A stretch of DNA of 64,000 bases, taken from assembly GCF_030005555.1 (NCBI RefSeq), contig NZ_JASCQG010000003.1:124001-188000 (forward strand). Reading direction: 5' to 3'. A program made the translations under genes and the position numbers. Origin of the DNA: Empedobacter sedimenti (GTDB lineage Bacteria > Bacteroidota > Bacteroidia > Flavobacteriales > Weeksellaceae). This document shows positions 44,723-54,730 of the stretch, piece by piece. The notes below the pieces were generated by a model. It had not been told where the DNA came from and made no database searches. It was given only the letters and a program-made list of their open reading frames with translations. Numbering within the stretch: the stretch's first letter is position 1; the number at the start of each line of letters is the position of its first letter.

Positions 44723-47410
44723 ATGGCTCAATTCATAGAAAATGTTGTAAAAGATTTAGTTCAAAATCAAAAAAACTTTATCAACACCACTTTAGTTTTA
44801 CCAGGAAAACGTCCCATGTTATTCTTCAAACAAGAATTTCAGCGTCAAACGCAAAATATCATTCTTCCACAAATGAAAAGTATCGAAGAATTGATGAGCG
44901 AACTTTCTGGTTTAGAAATTATTTCTGGAATTAATCTATGGTTTAAAGCGTATCAATCTTATAAAAAAATCGTTGAAAAACCTGATTCTTTCGAAGATTT
45001 TATCAAATGGGGACCAACTGTTTTGAAAGATTTTGATGATATCGATGCTTCTTTGCAACCTGCGGATAAAGTTTTAGACTATTTGGTTTCGGTAGAACGA
45101 ATTAGTCAATGGGGAGATGGAAAAATTGAGATTGGGAAAAATGAAATCATTCAAAATCACTTAACGTTTTGGGGAATTGTTTCGAAATTATATTTTCAGT
45201 TACAACAAGATCTATTGGATTCAAAAGAAGGTTATGCTGGAATGGTTTTTAGAATTGCGAGCGAAAAAGTTGAAGAGATTATTGAAAACAGAACTTCACA
45301 TTATGTTTTTGCTGGATTTAATGCCTTGACAAAAGCAGAACAAGCGCTGATTTTTCGTTTAGAAAAAGAGAATTTAGCCACTTTATATTTTGATGCGGAT
45401 AAATATTATTACGAAAATCCAAATCAGGAAGCGGGTTCTTTTCTAAGAAAATATAAAGAGAAAATAAAACCGATAAATTGGGTGGTTGATGAATTTTCGA
45501 AACCCAAAAATTTGCAAACAATTGGTGTCGCAAAACAAGTTGGACAAGCAAAGTATATTGCAGATTTAATTAGAAATCTCAATGAAGATGAAATAAAAAA
45601 TACCGCGTTGATTTTAGCTGATGAATCTATTTTACCTGCAATTCTCAATTCTTTACCCGAAAATATCACGCATCTTAATATTTCGATGGGAATTCCCTTG
45701 CGTTCGGTTCCGTTAGCGCAATTTTTCAAATCAATTTTTGAGTTGCAGATGAATCGTGAGAAATTAGGAAAAGGAAGTATGTTTTATTTCAAAAATGTCT
45801 TACAAATTCTTGAAAATAAAACATTATCTCTTTTTAGCACGGAAGAAAGTCGAAAATTAATTGGAGATATTCGATTACAAAATAGAATATTTAATTCACA
45901 AAATTCGATTCAGAATTCGTTAGGAGACTCAATATTTAAATCTATTTTTCATATTCCGAAAAGTATCACTGAATTTATTCATCATCTAAAAAATTGGACA
46001 GACGAATTATTGCATCATCCTTCTATGAACGATTTGTTAACGAAAGAATATTTATTCTTTTTCAAAAAAGTTTTCAATCAATTGCACGAAAATTTGTTGA
46101 GCGTTGATGACATCAAAGATTACAGAACCTTGTTTTTATTGTACAACAAAATCGTTTCTTCCGAAACTATTTCCTTTATTGGAGAGCCTTTGCAAGGTTT
46201 ACAATTGATGGGATTGTTGGAAACTCGTTTATTGAATTTTGATAATATTATCATGACTTCTGTGAACGACGAAATTTTACCTTTGGGACGACAAAACAAT
46301 ACATTTATTCCGTACGATATTCGCAAACAAATGAAATTGAATACATTTACCGAAAATGATTCGATTTATGCATATCACTTTTATCGATTGATTCAGCGTG
46401 CAAAAAATGCTTATTTCGTGTACGATACCGAAGCTGACGGAATGGGTTCTGGAGAAAAATCTCGCTTTTTAGCTCAAATCAAATTTGAAAGTAATCACGA
46501 AGTGAAAGAAACCTTTGCAGCACCAAGTTTTATTACAAAACCTTTGAAAGAAATCATTGTTCCTAAAACTGACGAAACAATGGCAAAGCTTCAAAATTGG
46601 GCTGAATATGGAATTTCACCTTCTTCACTTTCAACCTATTTACGCAATCCATTAGATTTTTATGAGCAACGAGTTTTTAATGTAAACGAAGTCGAAGAAG
46701 CCGAAGAAATTGTAAGCGCAAGAACGTTAGGAAACATTGTACACGGTGCTTTGGAGGATTTGTACACGCCTTATATTGGACATATTTTACATGAAAATGA
46801 TTTCAAAAATATCGAAAAAATAAAAGACAGAACCTTACAAGAGCATTTTAGCAAAGAATATAAAGATGGACATTTGGATAAAGGTCCAAATTATTTGATT
46901 TATAAAATTGCAGAGCGAATTGTGGATGGAGTTCTTTCTAAAGATACGACTACAGCAAAAGAAAATGAATTTGTAATCAGAGCTTTGGAAAGCAAGCACG
47001 AAGTTGATTTTACACTAACAAATGGCAAAATTGTAAAGCTAAAAGGTGTAATTGACCGAATTGATTCTGTCAATAATCAAATCCGAATTATTGATTATAA
47101 AACTGGTTATGCGAAAGATATTTCGGTTAAAACTGAAGAAATAGAAACCGTTTACCAAAAAGAAGATAAAGCGAAACAATTGCAATTAATTTTCTATGCG
47201 CATTTATTTTATGCAGACAAAGAAAATCTAAATAAAGACATTGAATTGTGTATTTATCCAATCAAATTTCCAAATAAAGAATTGATTAAACTTTCGGTTG
47301 ATAAAAATACAACCATCGATTATTCGATTGTCGAAAATTCTACTGCACCGATGTCAACATTAATCGAAGAAATTCTAAATCAAGAAATTCCGTTCAAACA
47401 ACCAGAATAG
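44723..47410 (+). CDS. PD-(D/E)XK exonuclease (AddB/RexB-like)
   Basis: The 895-residue protein has an AddB-like inactive helicase region in the first 600 residues. A C-terminal PD-(D/E)XK nuclease follows: ISPSSLSTYLRNPLDFYEQRVF, VHGALEDLY and the catalytic GVIDRIDSVNNQIRIIDYKTG. This is the RecB-family motif IDYKTG with Asp and Lys. It would work with an AddA-like helicase-nuclease in double-strand-break repair, but no such partner lies in the window. It has its own promoter region and terminator. Confidence 0.85.
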   Translation: MAQFIENVVKDLVQNQKNFINTTLVLPGKRPMLFFKQEFQRQTQNIILPQMKSIEELMSELSGLEIISGINLWFKAYQSYKKIVEKPDSFEDFIKWGPTVLKDFDDIDASLQPADKVLDYLVSVERISQWGDGKIEIGKNEIIQNHLTFWGIVSKLYFQLQQDLLDSKEGYAGMVFRIASEKVEEIIENRTSHYVFAGFNALTKAEQALIFRLEKENLATLYFDADKYYYENPNQEAGSFLRKYKEKIKPINWVVDEFSKPKNLQTIGVAKQVGQAKYIADLIRNLNEDEIKNTALILADESILPAILNSLPENITHLNISMGIPLRSVPLAQFFKSIFELQMNREKLGKGSMFYFKNVLQILENKTLSLFSTEESRKLIGDIRLQNRIFNSQNSIQNSLGDSIFKSIFHIPKSITEFIHHLKNWTDELLHHPSMNDLLTKEYLFFFKKVFNQLHENLLSVDDIKDYRTLFLLYNKIVSSETISFIGEPLQGLQLMGLLETRLLNFDNIIMTSVNDEILPLGRQNNTFIPYDIRKQMKLNTFTENDSIYAYHFYRLIQRAKNAYFVYDTEADGMGSGEKSRFLAQIKFESNHEVKETFAAPSFITKPLKEIIVPKTDETMAKLQNWAEYGISPSSLSTYLRNPLDFYEQRVFNVNEVEEAEEIVSARTLGNIVHGALEDLYTPYIGHILHENDFKNIEKIKDRTLQEHFSKEYKDGHLDKGPNYLIYKIAERIVDGVLSKDTTTAKENEFVIRALESKHEVDFTLTNGKIVKLKGVIDRIDSVNNQIRIIDYKTGYAKDISVKTEEIETVYQKEDKAKQLQLIFYAHLFYADKENLNKDIELCIYPIKFPNKELIKLSVDKNTTIDYSIVENSTAPMSTLIEEILNQEIPFKQPE

Positions 47411-47429
47411 TACTCAATACACTATAATA

Positions 47430-47464
47430 AAAACCCTTTGTAAACACTACATACAAAGGGTTTT
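47430..47464 (+). terminator. Terminator after the AddB-like gene
   Basis: AAAACCCTTTGTA and its complement form a 13-bp stem around a 9-base loop, followed by T residues. Confidence 0.8.
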
Positions 47465-47520
47465 ATATTAAATTTGGTGTATAAATCAATTTTAATTCTT
47501 AATAATTTGCTAAAAAATAG

Positions 47521-47528
47521 TAGTTTTG
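47521..47528 (+). promoter_or_regulatory. -7 promoter box (TAGTTTTG) for the symporter gene
   Basis: An exact TAnnTTTG match lies 20 bp upstream of the start codon. Confidence 0.5.
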
Positions 47529-47548
47529 GAAAAGTTTAAAATCGCATA

Positions 47549-49174
47549 ATGAAAAACAATAAACTTTTTATAGCTATTATTATTGCACTTCTTGTCGGGG
47601 TTGTGCTTGGAGGATACATCAATTTATTTGGTCGTGGACAATCTATTAGAATAGATACTAAAACAATAGAAAACAGTAATCCTATTGAAGAAGTAAGCTA
47701 TGTCACTACTGATAATGTAAAAAGAGTGCAAAAAGTCTATATCTATAAAGATTATAATGATCAGAAAAAGTTAGATTCTATTCAAAAAGTATATAAAAAT
47801 CAGGATATTGTTTTTGTACCTCAAAATGATGAAAAAGCTTACTTTTTTCCAAATGCTATTAAAAAACTAGATGTTAGTATTAAAAGTTTAGATGATAAAT
47901 CTCCTAAAGCTAAAAAAATTAATGCTAAAAACAGCTCTGATAAAGCAAAAAATGATAAAATAACTGGAAGAACTGTTAATGATAGAGCTATTGCAATTAG
48001 AAATATTACCTCTTTCTCTGAAAATATCAAACTTCTTGGTACTGTTTTTATTCGTCTTATTCAGATGATTATCGCGCCTTTAGTTTTTTCAACATTAGTA
48101 GTTGGTATTGCTAAAATGGGTGATATGAAGATGGTTGGACGCGTTGGTGGGCGCGCAATGGGTTGGTTTATAACTGCCTCACTTACATCGTTAGTAATTG
48201 GTGCTATTGTAGTAAACGTAATGAAACCTGGTGAAGGTGTTAACATAGAAATGGACGCTAGTTCTGCCCAAGATTTATTAAAAGGTCAAGCTTCTCTTAC
48301 GTTAGAGCATTTCATTACTCATATGATTCCTAAATCTGTTTTCGAATCGTTTGCAACAAATGAAATCTTACAAATTGTTGTTTTCTCTATCTTTTTTGGT
48401 GTTGCCATGGCAGCTTACGGAAAAGAAGGAGAAATGATTACAAAAGCATTAGACAAAATTTCGCATATCGTTTTAATCATGGTTGGGTATGTAATGTGGA
48501 CTGCGCCATTAGGTGTTTTAGGAACTATTTCTGCCGCAATTGCAACTTACGGATTCGGAATTTTTGCATTATATCTAAAATACTTAGTTGCCTTTGTAAT
48601 TGGTATTCTGTTACTTTGGTTGGTTTTATGTATCGTTGGATATTTTATTTTAGGAAACCGATTATTCGATTTATTAAGACATATCAAAGCGCCTTTATTA
48701 ATTGCGTTCTCTACAACTTCTTCAGAAGCTGTTTTCCCAAAATTAGTTGAAGAATTAGAGAAATTTGGTGCACAAAAGAAAATTATTTCTTTCACATTAC
48801 CACTCGGATATTCATTTAATTTAGATGGATCGATGATGTATATGACGTTTGCATCATTATTTATTGCGCAGGTTTATGGTATTCATATGCCAATCGAGAA
48901 ACAAGTTTTGATGTTATTAGTCTTAATGTTAACTTCAAAAGGTGTTGCAGGTGTACCAAGAGCTTCTTTAATTGTAGTTGTAGCAACTTGTTCTATGTTT
49001 GGAATTCCACCAGAAGGAATCGCCTTAATTTTACCAATCGACCATTTCTGTGATATGGCTCGTTCTATGACAAATGTACTTGGAAATGCTTTATCTACAG
49101 TTGCTGTAGACAAATGGGAAGGTCACGTTGCAGTTGAACAAACGTATACTCACGAAGAAGATCATAAAGCGTAA
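47549..49174 (+). CDS. Dicarboxylate/amino acid:cation symporter (DctA/GltP family) with a long loop
   Basis: The 541-residue transporter has the conserved DctA/GltP core: FIRLIQMIIAPLVFSTLVVGIAKMGD, the SSSxS-like serine region ending SSQDLLKGQ, the TTSSEAVFPKLVEEL hairpin and GYSFNLDGSMMYM. About 110 extra residues (about 31-155) separate the first and second helices. They are Lys/Asp/Ser-rich with a mix of beta-like and helical segments (VYIYKDYNDQKKLDSIQKVYKNQD). Family members are usually about 420-460 residues. The substrate is a C4-dicarboxylate, glutamate or aspartate by family. Confidence 0.85.
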   Translation: MKNNKLFIAIIIALLVGVVLGGYINLFGRGQSIRIDTKTIENSNPIEEVSYVTTDNVKRVQKVYIYKDYNDQKKLDSIQKVYKNQDIVFVPQNDEKAYFFPNAIKKLDVSIKSLDDKSPKAKKINAKNSSDKAKNDKITGRTVNDRAIAIRNITSFSENIKLLGTVFIRLIQMIIAPLVFSTLVVGIAKMGDMKMVGRVGGRAMGWFITASLTSLVIGAIVVNVMKPGEGVNIEMDASSAQDLLKGQASLTLEHFITHMIPKSVFESFATNEILQIVVFSIFFGVAMAAYGKEGEMITKALDKISHIVLIMVGYVMWTAPLGVLGTISAAIATYGFGIFALYLKYLVAFVIGILLLWLVLCIVGYFILGNRLFDLLRHIKAPLLIAFSTTSSEAVFPKLVEELEKFGAQKKIISFTLPLGYSFNLDGSMMYMTFASLFIAQVYGIHMPIEKQVLMLLVLMLTSKGVAGVPRASLIVVVATCSMFGIPPEGIALILPIDHFCDMARSMTNVLGNALSTVAVDKWEGHVAVEQTYTHEEDHKA

Positions 49175-49194
49175 TAGCTTTTTAAATAAACAGA

Positions 49195-49219
49195 AAAAGC
49201 GACCAATGGTCGCTTTTCT
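49195..49219. terminator. Terminator after the symporter gene
   Basis: AAAAGCGACCA and its complement TGGTCGCTTTT form a perfect stem between two convergent genes. Confidence 0.8.
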
Positions 49220-49240
49220 TATTTCTCCCTTTTTATTTAA

Positions 49241-49558
49241 TTATAAATCTTTGTATTTCGGAAACTTTGGATTAACGATTCTTTTCCATTCTGGATGTTT
49301 TTTGATATAAGCAAAAACATATGGACAATACGGAAACAATGAATTATGATTCTCCTCCAAATAAACCAATGTTTTCTCTACCAAAGCTGGCGCTACGCCT
49401 TTCCCTGCTAATTCTTCAGGAACTTCGGTATGTATTAATTTAATTACATCATCTTCTTGTTTGTAATCAATAAATGCAATATGTCCATCAACATTTAATT
49501 CAAAGCGAGAAGTTTTTTCATTTTTAATCACTTCTAGTGGGATTAATTCTTCATTCAT
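49241..49558 (-). CDS. Small GNAT-fold acetyltransferase (YjdJ-like)
   Basis: The 105-residue protein is a short GNAT of the Gcn5-like YjdJ type: FELNVDGHIAFIDYKQEDDVIKLIHTEVPEELAGKGVAPALVEKTL is the compact motif, and FPYCPYVFAYIKKHPEW is the typical YCPY-x4-IxxHPEW end. These proteins lack the N-terminal GNAT strands, and their acceptor is unknown. The gene is monocistronic and convergent with the symporter. Confidence 0.88.
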   Translation of the reverse strand: MNEELIPLEVIKNEKTSRFELNVDGHIAFIDYKQEDDVIKLIHTEVPEELAGKGVAPALVEKTLVYLEENHNSLFPYCPYVFAYIKKHPEWKRIVNPKFPKYKDL

Positions 49559-49620
49559 AATCTAAGTTTTTATTTAAACAAAATTCGCGAAATGTTTCAT
49601 TAATAAAATTGATGTACATC

Positions 49621-49650
49621 AAAAAAGCAACCAAAAATTTGATTGCTTTT
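49621..49650 (-). terminator. Terminator of the metallophosphoesterase gene
   Basis: AAAAGCAA and TTGCTTTT pair around an imperfect centre, with T residues on the minus strand. The stem is imperfect, so it is a moderate candidate. Confidence 0.55.
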
Positions 49651-49657
49651 ATTTATT

Positions 49658-50896
49658 TTAAACTTGTTTACTTTTCAACTCTATTACTGTAATCTCTGGC
49701 CAAATACCTACTCTACCTGGATAAAAATGATAACCAAAACCACGGTTAACATTAATTATTTTTCCTTCAAAATCATAAAAACCTGCCCACTGCGGATATA
49801 CATATTGTGCAGGACTCCATCGCAAACCAATTTTCGGAACTTCAATTCCCAATTGCATTCCGTGTGTATGACCAGACAAAGTTAAGTCATAATGTTTTGG
49901 ATCAGATTTTACTATCTCGTTCCAATGTGAAGGATCGTGAGACATCAAAATCTTAAAATCAGAAAATTTTACATTTCGAGAAGCTACATCTAAATCTCCC
50001 AATTTTTTAAAACGAGTTCCCCAATTTTGTACACCAACTAAAGCAATTCGTTCTCCATCTTTTGTGATGATTCTATTCTCATTTAATAATAATCGCATTC
50101 CAATTTTAGGAAAAATAGCTTTAATTTTCTCGAAGTTTTCTTGTTTTTCTTCTTCTGATTTCCAATCCGAATATTCTCCGTAATCATGATTCCCTAAAAC
50201 AGCAAAATTTCCGTGAGGCGCCTGTTTTATTTTCGAAAAAACATCGTACCATTTGTCCATTTCCCAATGAAAATTATTCACAATATCTCCTGTAAATAAC
50301 AAAACATCAAACTCTTGTTGATTAATCAAGTCAATAGCTTCTTCTATTTTTTTCTTATTATCTAAACTTCCTGAATGAATATCCGTAATATGTAAAATCT
50401 TAAATCCATCAAACGATTTTGGTAAACGTTCGTAAGCCAATTTTTTCTTGATGACTTTATAGTTATATTTCCCAACTGTCATTCCATAGATCAAACTAAA
50501 AAATGGTATAGAAGCTACTGTTAGTCCTGAAATCATCACAAACTTTCTACGAGATGGTAAATAAATATTCTCTGCTACTTGACGATTTGTAGCACGATTA
50601 AACAGCCAACCAAATCCTCTAAAAATATCTTGAATAAGAAAAAAGATAAATAAAATAAGTCGCGGAAAACCAAACAACATAAACAAGCCTGTTGCCCACA
50701 TTGTGGTTTGCGTTTGACCTACGTTACGATCAAAAAAGATTAAGTTATAACCAAAATTACCCAAAACAAGAAGCCACAAAAGCATATTTCCGAAAAGGAA
50801 ATACTTGTTTAGAAAGAATTTTTTAAAGTTAAAATATAGGTAAACTTCAAGTAAAATTGAAATAATAATTAGCGTGATAACACTATTGATAAACAT
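49658..50896 (-). CDS. Membrane-anchored metallophosphoesterase (YkuE-like)
   Basis: The 412-residue protein starts with MFINSVITLIIISILLEVYL and has four hydrophobic segments to about residue 150. A calcineurin-like phosphoesterase follows: HITDIHSG, LLFTGDIVNN, FAVLGNHDYGEYS and SGHTHGMQLG. The GDxxxN/GNHD/GHTH arrangement is the dinuclear metal site. The membrane anchor resembles YkuE and YaeI-type proteins, which cleave UDP-sugar or phosphodiester bonds; the substrate is unknown. The ATG at 50896 is preferred over the in-frame TTG at 50929. Confidence 0.88.
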   Translation of the reverse strand: MFINSVITLIIISILLEVYLYFNFKKFFLNKYFLFGNMLLWLLVLGNFGYNLIFFDRNVGQTQTTMWATGLFMLFGFPRLILFIFFLIQDIFRGFGWLFNRATNRQVAENIYLPSRRKFVMISGLTVASIPFFSLIYGMTVGKYNYKVIKKKLAYERLPKSFDGFKILHITDIHSGSLDNKKKIEEAIDLINQQEFDVLLFTGDIVNNFHWEMDKWYDVFSKIKQAPHGNFAVLGNHDYGEYSDWKSEEEKQENFEKIKAIFPKIGMRLLLNENRIITKDGERIALVGVQNWGTRFKKLGDLDVASRNVKFSDFKILMSHDPSHWNEIVKSDPKHYDLTLSGHTHGMQLGIEVPKIGLRWSPAQYVYPQWAGFYDFEGKIINVNRGFGYHFYPGRVGIWPEITVIELKSKQV

Positions 50897-51020
50897 TGAG
50901 TAATTAGATTTTAAACAAAAATAAAACAATTCTTAACATAGCATACTTTTAATCAAATTCTTAACAGAATATTATAAATTATATAGATAATTGTACCTTA
51001 TTTTTCTTTTTAGAATAACG

Positions 51021-51028
51021 TAACTTTG
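51021..51028 (+). promoter_or_regulatory. -7 promoter box (TAACTTTG) for the COG0523 gene
   Basis: An exact TAnnTTTG match lies 22 bp upstream of the start codon. Confidence 0.45.
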
Positions 51029-51050
51029 TCTACATTTTTAAGCATATATT

Positions 51051-52295
51051 ATGAAAAATAGACTACCTGTAACGGTACTTTCTGGATTTCTTGGAAGCGG
51101 TAAAACAACACTTCTTAATCATATATTACACAACAAAAAAGGACTAAAAGTAGCCGTAATCGTAAACGATATGGGCGCAGTAAATATTGACGCTCAAATG
51201 GTTTCTCGCGAAAATAATTTGATTCAGACAGATGAAAAATTAGTCGAATTGAGCAATGGTTGCGTTTGTTGTGAATTGCGAGAGGATTTGATTGTAGAAA
51301 TTGAAAAATTAGCTAAATCAGAAAAATACGATTATTTAGTTATTGAAAGTTCTGGTATTTCTGATCCAGGTCCTATTGCGCAATCATTGGATTTTGTTTC
51401 GCCAGATGGTAAAATTGATTTGCCAAAAGTTGCGCGTTTAGATACGTTGGTAACTGTAGTTGACGCTTATAATTTCTTCAAAAATTTAGGAACTGATGAA
51501 GATGTTTTTGATCGTGGTTTTACAGAAAATAGAGAAGATAATCGTCCGATTGTGAATCTTTTAATCGATCAAATTGAATTTTCGAATGTGATTATTTTGA
51601 ATAAAATGGATTTGGTTGAAGAAGAAACGTTGATGAATATTGAAGCGTTTGTGACAAAATTAAATCCTTCTGCTAAAATAATTCCTGCAAGTTTTTCTCA
51701 CGTTGAATTAACTGAAATTTTAAATACTAATCTCTTCGATTTTGAGAAAATTCAGGATATGGATGCTTGGATAAAATTATTAGAAGAGCAAGAAAAAGAG
51801 GTACATCACCATCATCATCACGACCATGATCACGAATGTGGCGCGCATTGTACACACGAACATCACAATCATTTAGAAGAAAAATATGGAATGACTTCTT
51901 TTGTTTACAGACAAAAGGTTCCGTTTCATGCAGAACGTTTTTTAACGTATTTAAATGATGATTTCCCTGCTACTATTTACCGTTCAAAAGGTTTATTTTG
52001 GTTAGCAAATCGTCCTGATGAAGCTATTTTCTTGAGTCAAGCTGGAGGAAGTATCCGAATTGATCCAGCTGGAGCATGGTGGTGCTCGATGCCATATGAC
52101 GAAAGAATTCAGTTTGCAGCATATCAATTTAATCAAAAAACGATTGATGCAAAATGGTCGAAAGAATGGGGAGATCGAATGATAGAACTTGTTTTTATTG
52201 GACAAGGTTTGGATAAAGAAAAAGTTACACAAGAGTTAAATTCTTGTTTGCTAAATGAGCAAGAAATTGCAGAATGGCAAGCAAAACATAATTAA
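51051..52295 (+). CDS. COG0523 G3E GTPase, metallochaperone with His-rich insert
   Basis: The 414-residue protein has a Walker [10 protein letters not shown] at residues 12-20, the CxCC motif NGCVCCELR with Cys71, Cys73 and Cys74, and [18 protein letters not shown] His-rich insert follows at about 247-272 ([16 protein letters not shown]), then the C-terminal domain ending with [14 protein letters not shown]0523 proteins such as YjiA, ZigA and CobW insert Zn, Co or other metals into client enzymes using GTP. The His run suggests zinc or nickel binding. No Zur box was looked for; the target is unknown. Confidence 0.9.
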   Translation: MKNRLPVTVLSGFLGSGKTTLLNHILHNKKGLKVAVIVNDMGAVNIDAQMVSRENNLIQTDEKLVELSNGCVCCELREDLIVEIEKLAKSEKYDYLVIESSGISDPGPIAQSLDFVSPDGKIDLPKVARLDTLVTVVDAYNFFKNLGTDEDVFDRGFTENREDNRPIVNLLIDQIEFSNVIILNKMDLVEEETLMNIEAFVTKLNPSAKIIPASFSHVELTEILNTNLFDFEKIQDMDAWIKLLEEQEKEVHHHHHHDHDHECGAHCTHEHHNHLEEKYGMTSFVYRQKVPFHAERFLTYLNDDFPATIYRSKGLFWLANRPDEAIFLSQAGGSIRIDPAGAWWCSMPYDERIQFAAYQFNQKTIDAKWSKEWGDRMIELVFIGQGLDKEKVTQELNSCLLNEQEIAEWQAKHN

Positions 52296-52300
52296 AATAA

Positions 52301-52328
52301 AAAACCACTTCGGAAATGAAGTGGTTTT
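52301..52328. terminator. Bidirectional terminator
   Basis: AAAACCACTTC and GAAGTGGTTTT form an 11-bp stem between convergent genes. Confidence 0.8.
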
Positions 52329-52340
52329 ATTTTTTAAAAT

Positions 52341-53348
52341 CTATATTTTTTGTCTTTTATTAAAAGCATACATTAAATAGAAAAAGAAGGGTAAAATAAA
52401 TATTGAACCCAATAACAATGCCCAAGCTAACATATCTATAGTGCTTTCTGCGCCAATATCATCCATCAAAGATAAAGTTGAACCATCTTTGAAAAGAACT
52501 AAGTTAGGGAAATGAGAATATGATGCTGCAAATAAAATCATGATAACGATTAATGCTCCATATACCTTTGTCAATTGATCTTTTCCTTTATTTAAATCTA
52601 CAATTAATAATATGATAGAAATTGTAGCTAAAGCAACAGCTATGTAACCATAAATTTGATCTGTAATCCAATCAAATAATGGAACACCTTGCCAAAAAGA
52701 GACTGCAAAAACAAGTCCTCCTGCTACAAAAATAGAGGCTGTATAATATTTTGCATTTTTGCGTAATCTTACTTTATCTTCTTCATTCGTTGTAGATTGA
52801 ATTGAATAAACCGCTGCCAAAAAAGCACACATCGTAATTGTAAATATACCGACTGAAACATTAAACCAACTTAGCCAAGAAAATACATAAGCATCCATAA
52901 AGTTGGTTGCGTTATCATCAATACTACCAGAAACGATAGAACCTGCGATTATACCTAAAAATAAAGGCGTTATAACACTTGAATATGTAAAAATAACGGC
53001 ATACAATTTATGCCACTCGTCTTTTATTACATCATAATTTCTGAAAGTAAAGGAAGTACCGCGAGCAATAATTCCTAAAAGCATCAAAACTAAAGGAATA
53101 TGGAGATAATTGGAAACTTCGGCATAAATCTTAGGAAAACCTACAAACAAGATTACAATCGAAATAATCAACCACATATGATTGGCTTCCCATATTGGAC
53201 CAATCGAATTATACATAATTTTACGTGTTCTTTCTTTGAAATCTTTCTTCGAAAATAGTTCGACAATACCAGCTCCGAAATCGGCTCCACCCAAAATTAA
53301 ATACAAGCAAGTCGAAACCCACAAAAATGCTGTTACTACGTAAATCAT
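52341..53348 (-). CDS. cydB: Cytochrome bd ubiquinol oxidase subunit II
   Basis: The 335-residue integral membrane protein has about 8-9 helices. Conserved segments are YLILGGADFGAGIVELFS near the N-terminus, NSIGPIWEANHMWLIISIVILF and AWALLLGSIFILPFFFYL near the end. CydB supports the CydA quinol oxidase that reduces oxygen at high affinity. It is separated by 2 bp from cydA on the same strand. No cydX or cydDC is in the window. Confidence 0.94.
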   Translation of the reverse strand: MIYVVTAFLWVSTCLYLILGGADFGAGIVELFSKKDFKERTRKIMYNSIGPIWEANHMWLIISIVILFVGFPKIYAEVSNYLHIPLVLMLLGIIARGTSFTFRNYDVIKDEWHKLYAVIFTYSSVITPLFLGIIAGSIVSGSIDDNATNFMDAYVFSWLSWFNVSVGIFTITMCAFLAAVYSIQSTTNEEDKVRLRKNAKYYTASIFVAGGLVFAVSFWQGVPLFDWITDQIYGYIAVALATISIILLIVDLNKGKDQLTKVYGALIVIMILFAASYSHFPNLVLFKDGSTLSLMDDIGAESTIDMLAWALLLGSIFILPFFFYLMYAFNKRQKI

Positions 53349-53350
53349 AC

Positions 53351-54688
53351 TTAATGTTTTTCTGGTTTATAATTAGGATCTTCTGGATCGTAAAGTTTTG
53401 CGACCATTTGTATCTGGCGATTCATTAAGAACACCAAAATGATCGATAAAGTAATGAAAACGAACGTAAAAATGTAAAACGAATACTGAATTCCTGGCAT
53501 TGGTGTTACAGAGTCTACTGTTCGCATTATTCCGTAAATAATCCATGGTTGACGACCAACTTCTGTCACCGTCCAACCTGCTTCTAAAGCGATATAACCA
53601 AAAGGCGTTGCAATCATAAACAATTTATAAAACCAGCGCTTTGTTCGCCAATCTTTCTTAAAAAATTGTGCAATCAAGAAAATGACAGCAATTCCCATCA
53701 TCAACATTCCAAAAGTAATCATAATCTGAAAAGCATAATGAACAATTGCTACAGGAGGCCATTCGTCTTTCGGGAATTCCTCTAAACCTTTTACTTCTTT
53801 GTTAAAGTCAGAATGCACCAAAAAACTTAACACACCTGGAACTTTTATTGCATATTTTATTTCTTCTTTTTCTTCGTTTACAATTCCACCTAAAACAAAC
53901 GGAGCACTTTCTTCAGTTTTGAAATGTGCTTCCATTGCAGCTAATTTTATTGGTTGACGTTCTGCAACATCTTTCGCTGAAATATCACCACTTAAAGGCG
54001 CTAATAATGCGGCAGAAATAGCTAAAACAGAACTAATTTTGAATGCTTCACGATGAAAATTTACATTCTTACCTTTCAAGATTAAGTAAGCATGTAAACC
54101 CGCAACGGCAAATCCTGTTGCACAAAAAGCTGCAATCGTCATATGTAAAGCTTGTGAGAACCATGCATCATTGAACATCGCTTTTATAGGATCAATGTTT
54201 AAATATTCTCCATTTACAAAATCAAAACCTGACGGAGAATTCATCCAAGCGTTAGCTGCAACTACCAAAATACCCGAAGCTAATCCACTAATCCCAACAA
54301 TTACACCACAAAACCAATGAAACCATTTATTGAATTTATCCCAACCGTATAGAAAAAATCCTAAAGCAATTGCTTCAATAAAAAAAGCAGTTCCTTCTAA
54401 CGAAAATGGCATTCCGAAAATTGGTCCTGCATGTTCCATAAATTTAGGAAACAATAACCCTAACTCAAACGAAAGCATAGTCCCTGAAACAGCTCCTGTG
54501 GCAAAAAGAATAGCAACACCTTTGCTCCAAGCTTTGGTTAATCCTTTGTAAATTTCATTTTTCGTTTTGAGATATTTGTAATGAGCAATTGCCATCATAA
54601 ATGGCATCACCATCCCAACACACGAAAAAACGATGTGAAAGGCTAACGACATTGCCATTTGACTACGAGCAGCAATAAAATCGTCCAT
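53351..54688 (-). CDS. cydA: Cytochrome bd ubiquinol oxidase subunit I (short Q-loop type)
   Basis: The 445-residue CydA has His18 in MAMSLAFHIVFSC, corresponding to the high-spin heme ligand, and SQALHMTIAAFCATGFAV, containing the likely heme b558 His. EVGRQPWIIYGIMRT is the end of the quinol-binding Q-loop. At 445 residues it is of the short Q-loop class. It catalyses quinol-dependent oxygen reduction and would support microaerobic respiration. It is cotranscribed with cydB and preceded by an intergenic gap with a terminator from the desaturase gene. Confidence 0.95.
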   Translation of the reverse strand: MDDFIAARSQMAMSLAFHIVFSCVGMVMPFMMAIAHYKYLKTKNEIYKGLTKAWSKGVAILFATGAVSGTMLSFELGLLFPKFMEHAGPIFGMPFSLEGTAFFIEAIALGFFLYGWDKFNKWFHWFCGVIVGISGLASGILVVAANAWMNSPSGFDFVNGEYLNIDPIKAMFNDAWFSQALHMTIAAFCATGFAVAGLHAYLILKGKNVNFHREAFKISSVLAISAALLAPLSGDISAKDVAERQPIKLAAMEAHFKTEESAPFVLGGIVNEEKEEIKYAIKVPGVLSFLVHSDFNKEVKGLEEFPKDEWPPVAIVHYAFQIMITFGMLMMGIAVIFLIAQFFKKDWRTKRWFYKLFMIATPFGYIALEAGWTVTEVGRQPWIIYGIMRTVDSVTPMPGIQYSFYIFTFVFITLSIILVFLMNRQIQMVAKLYDPEDPNYKPEKH

Positions 54689-54730
54689 ATGAAGTATTTT
54701 TTTAATTTCTTTGTTAAAGTTAATGAATAA

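Noticed and set aside
48301-48800. Antisense frames in the symporter gene
   Set aside because: They are shadows of the helices of a transporter whose motifs are clear on the plus strand.
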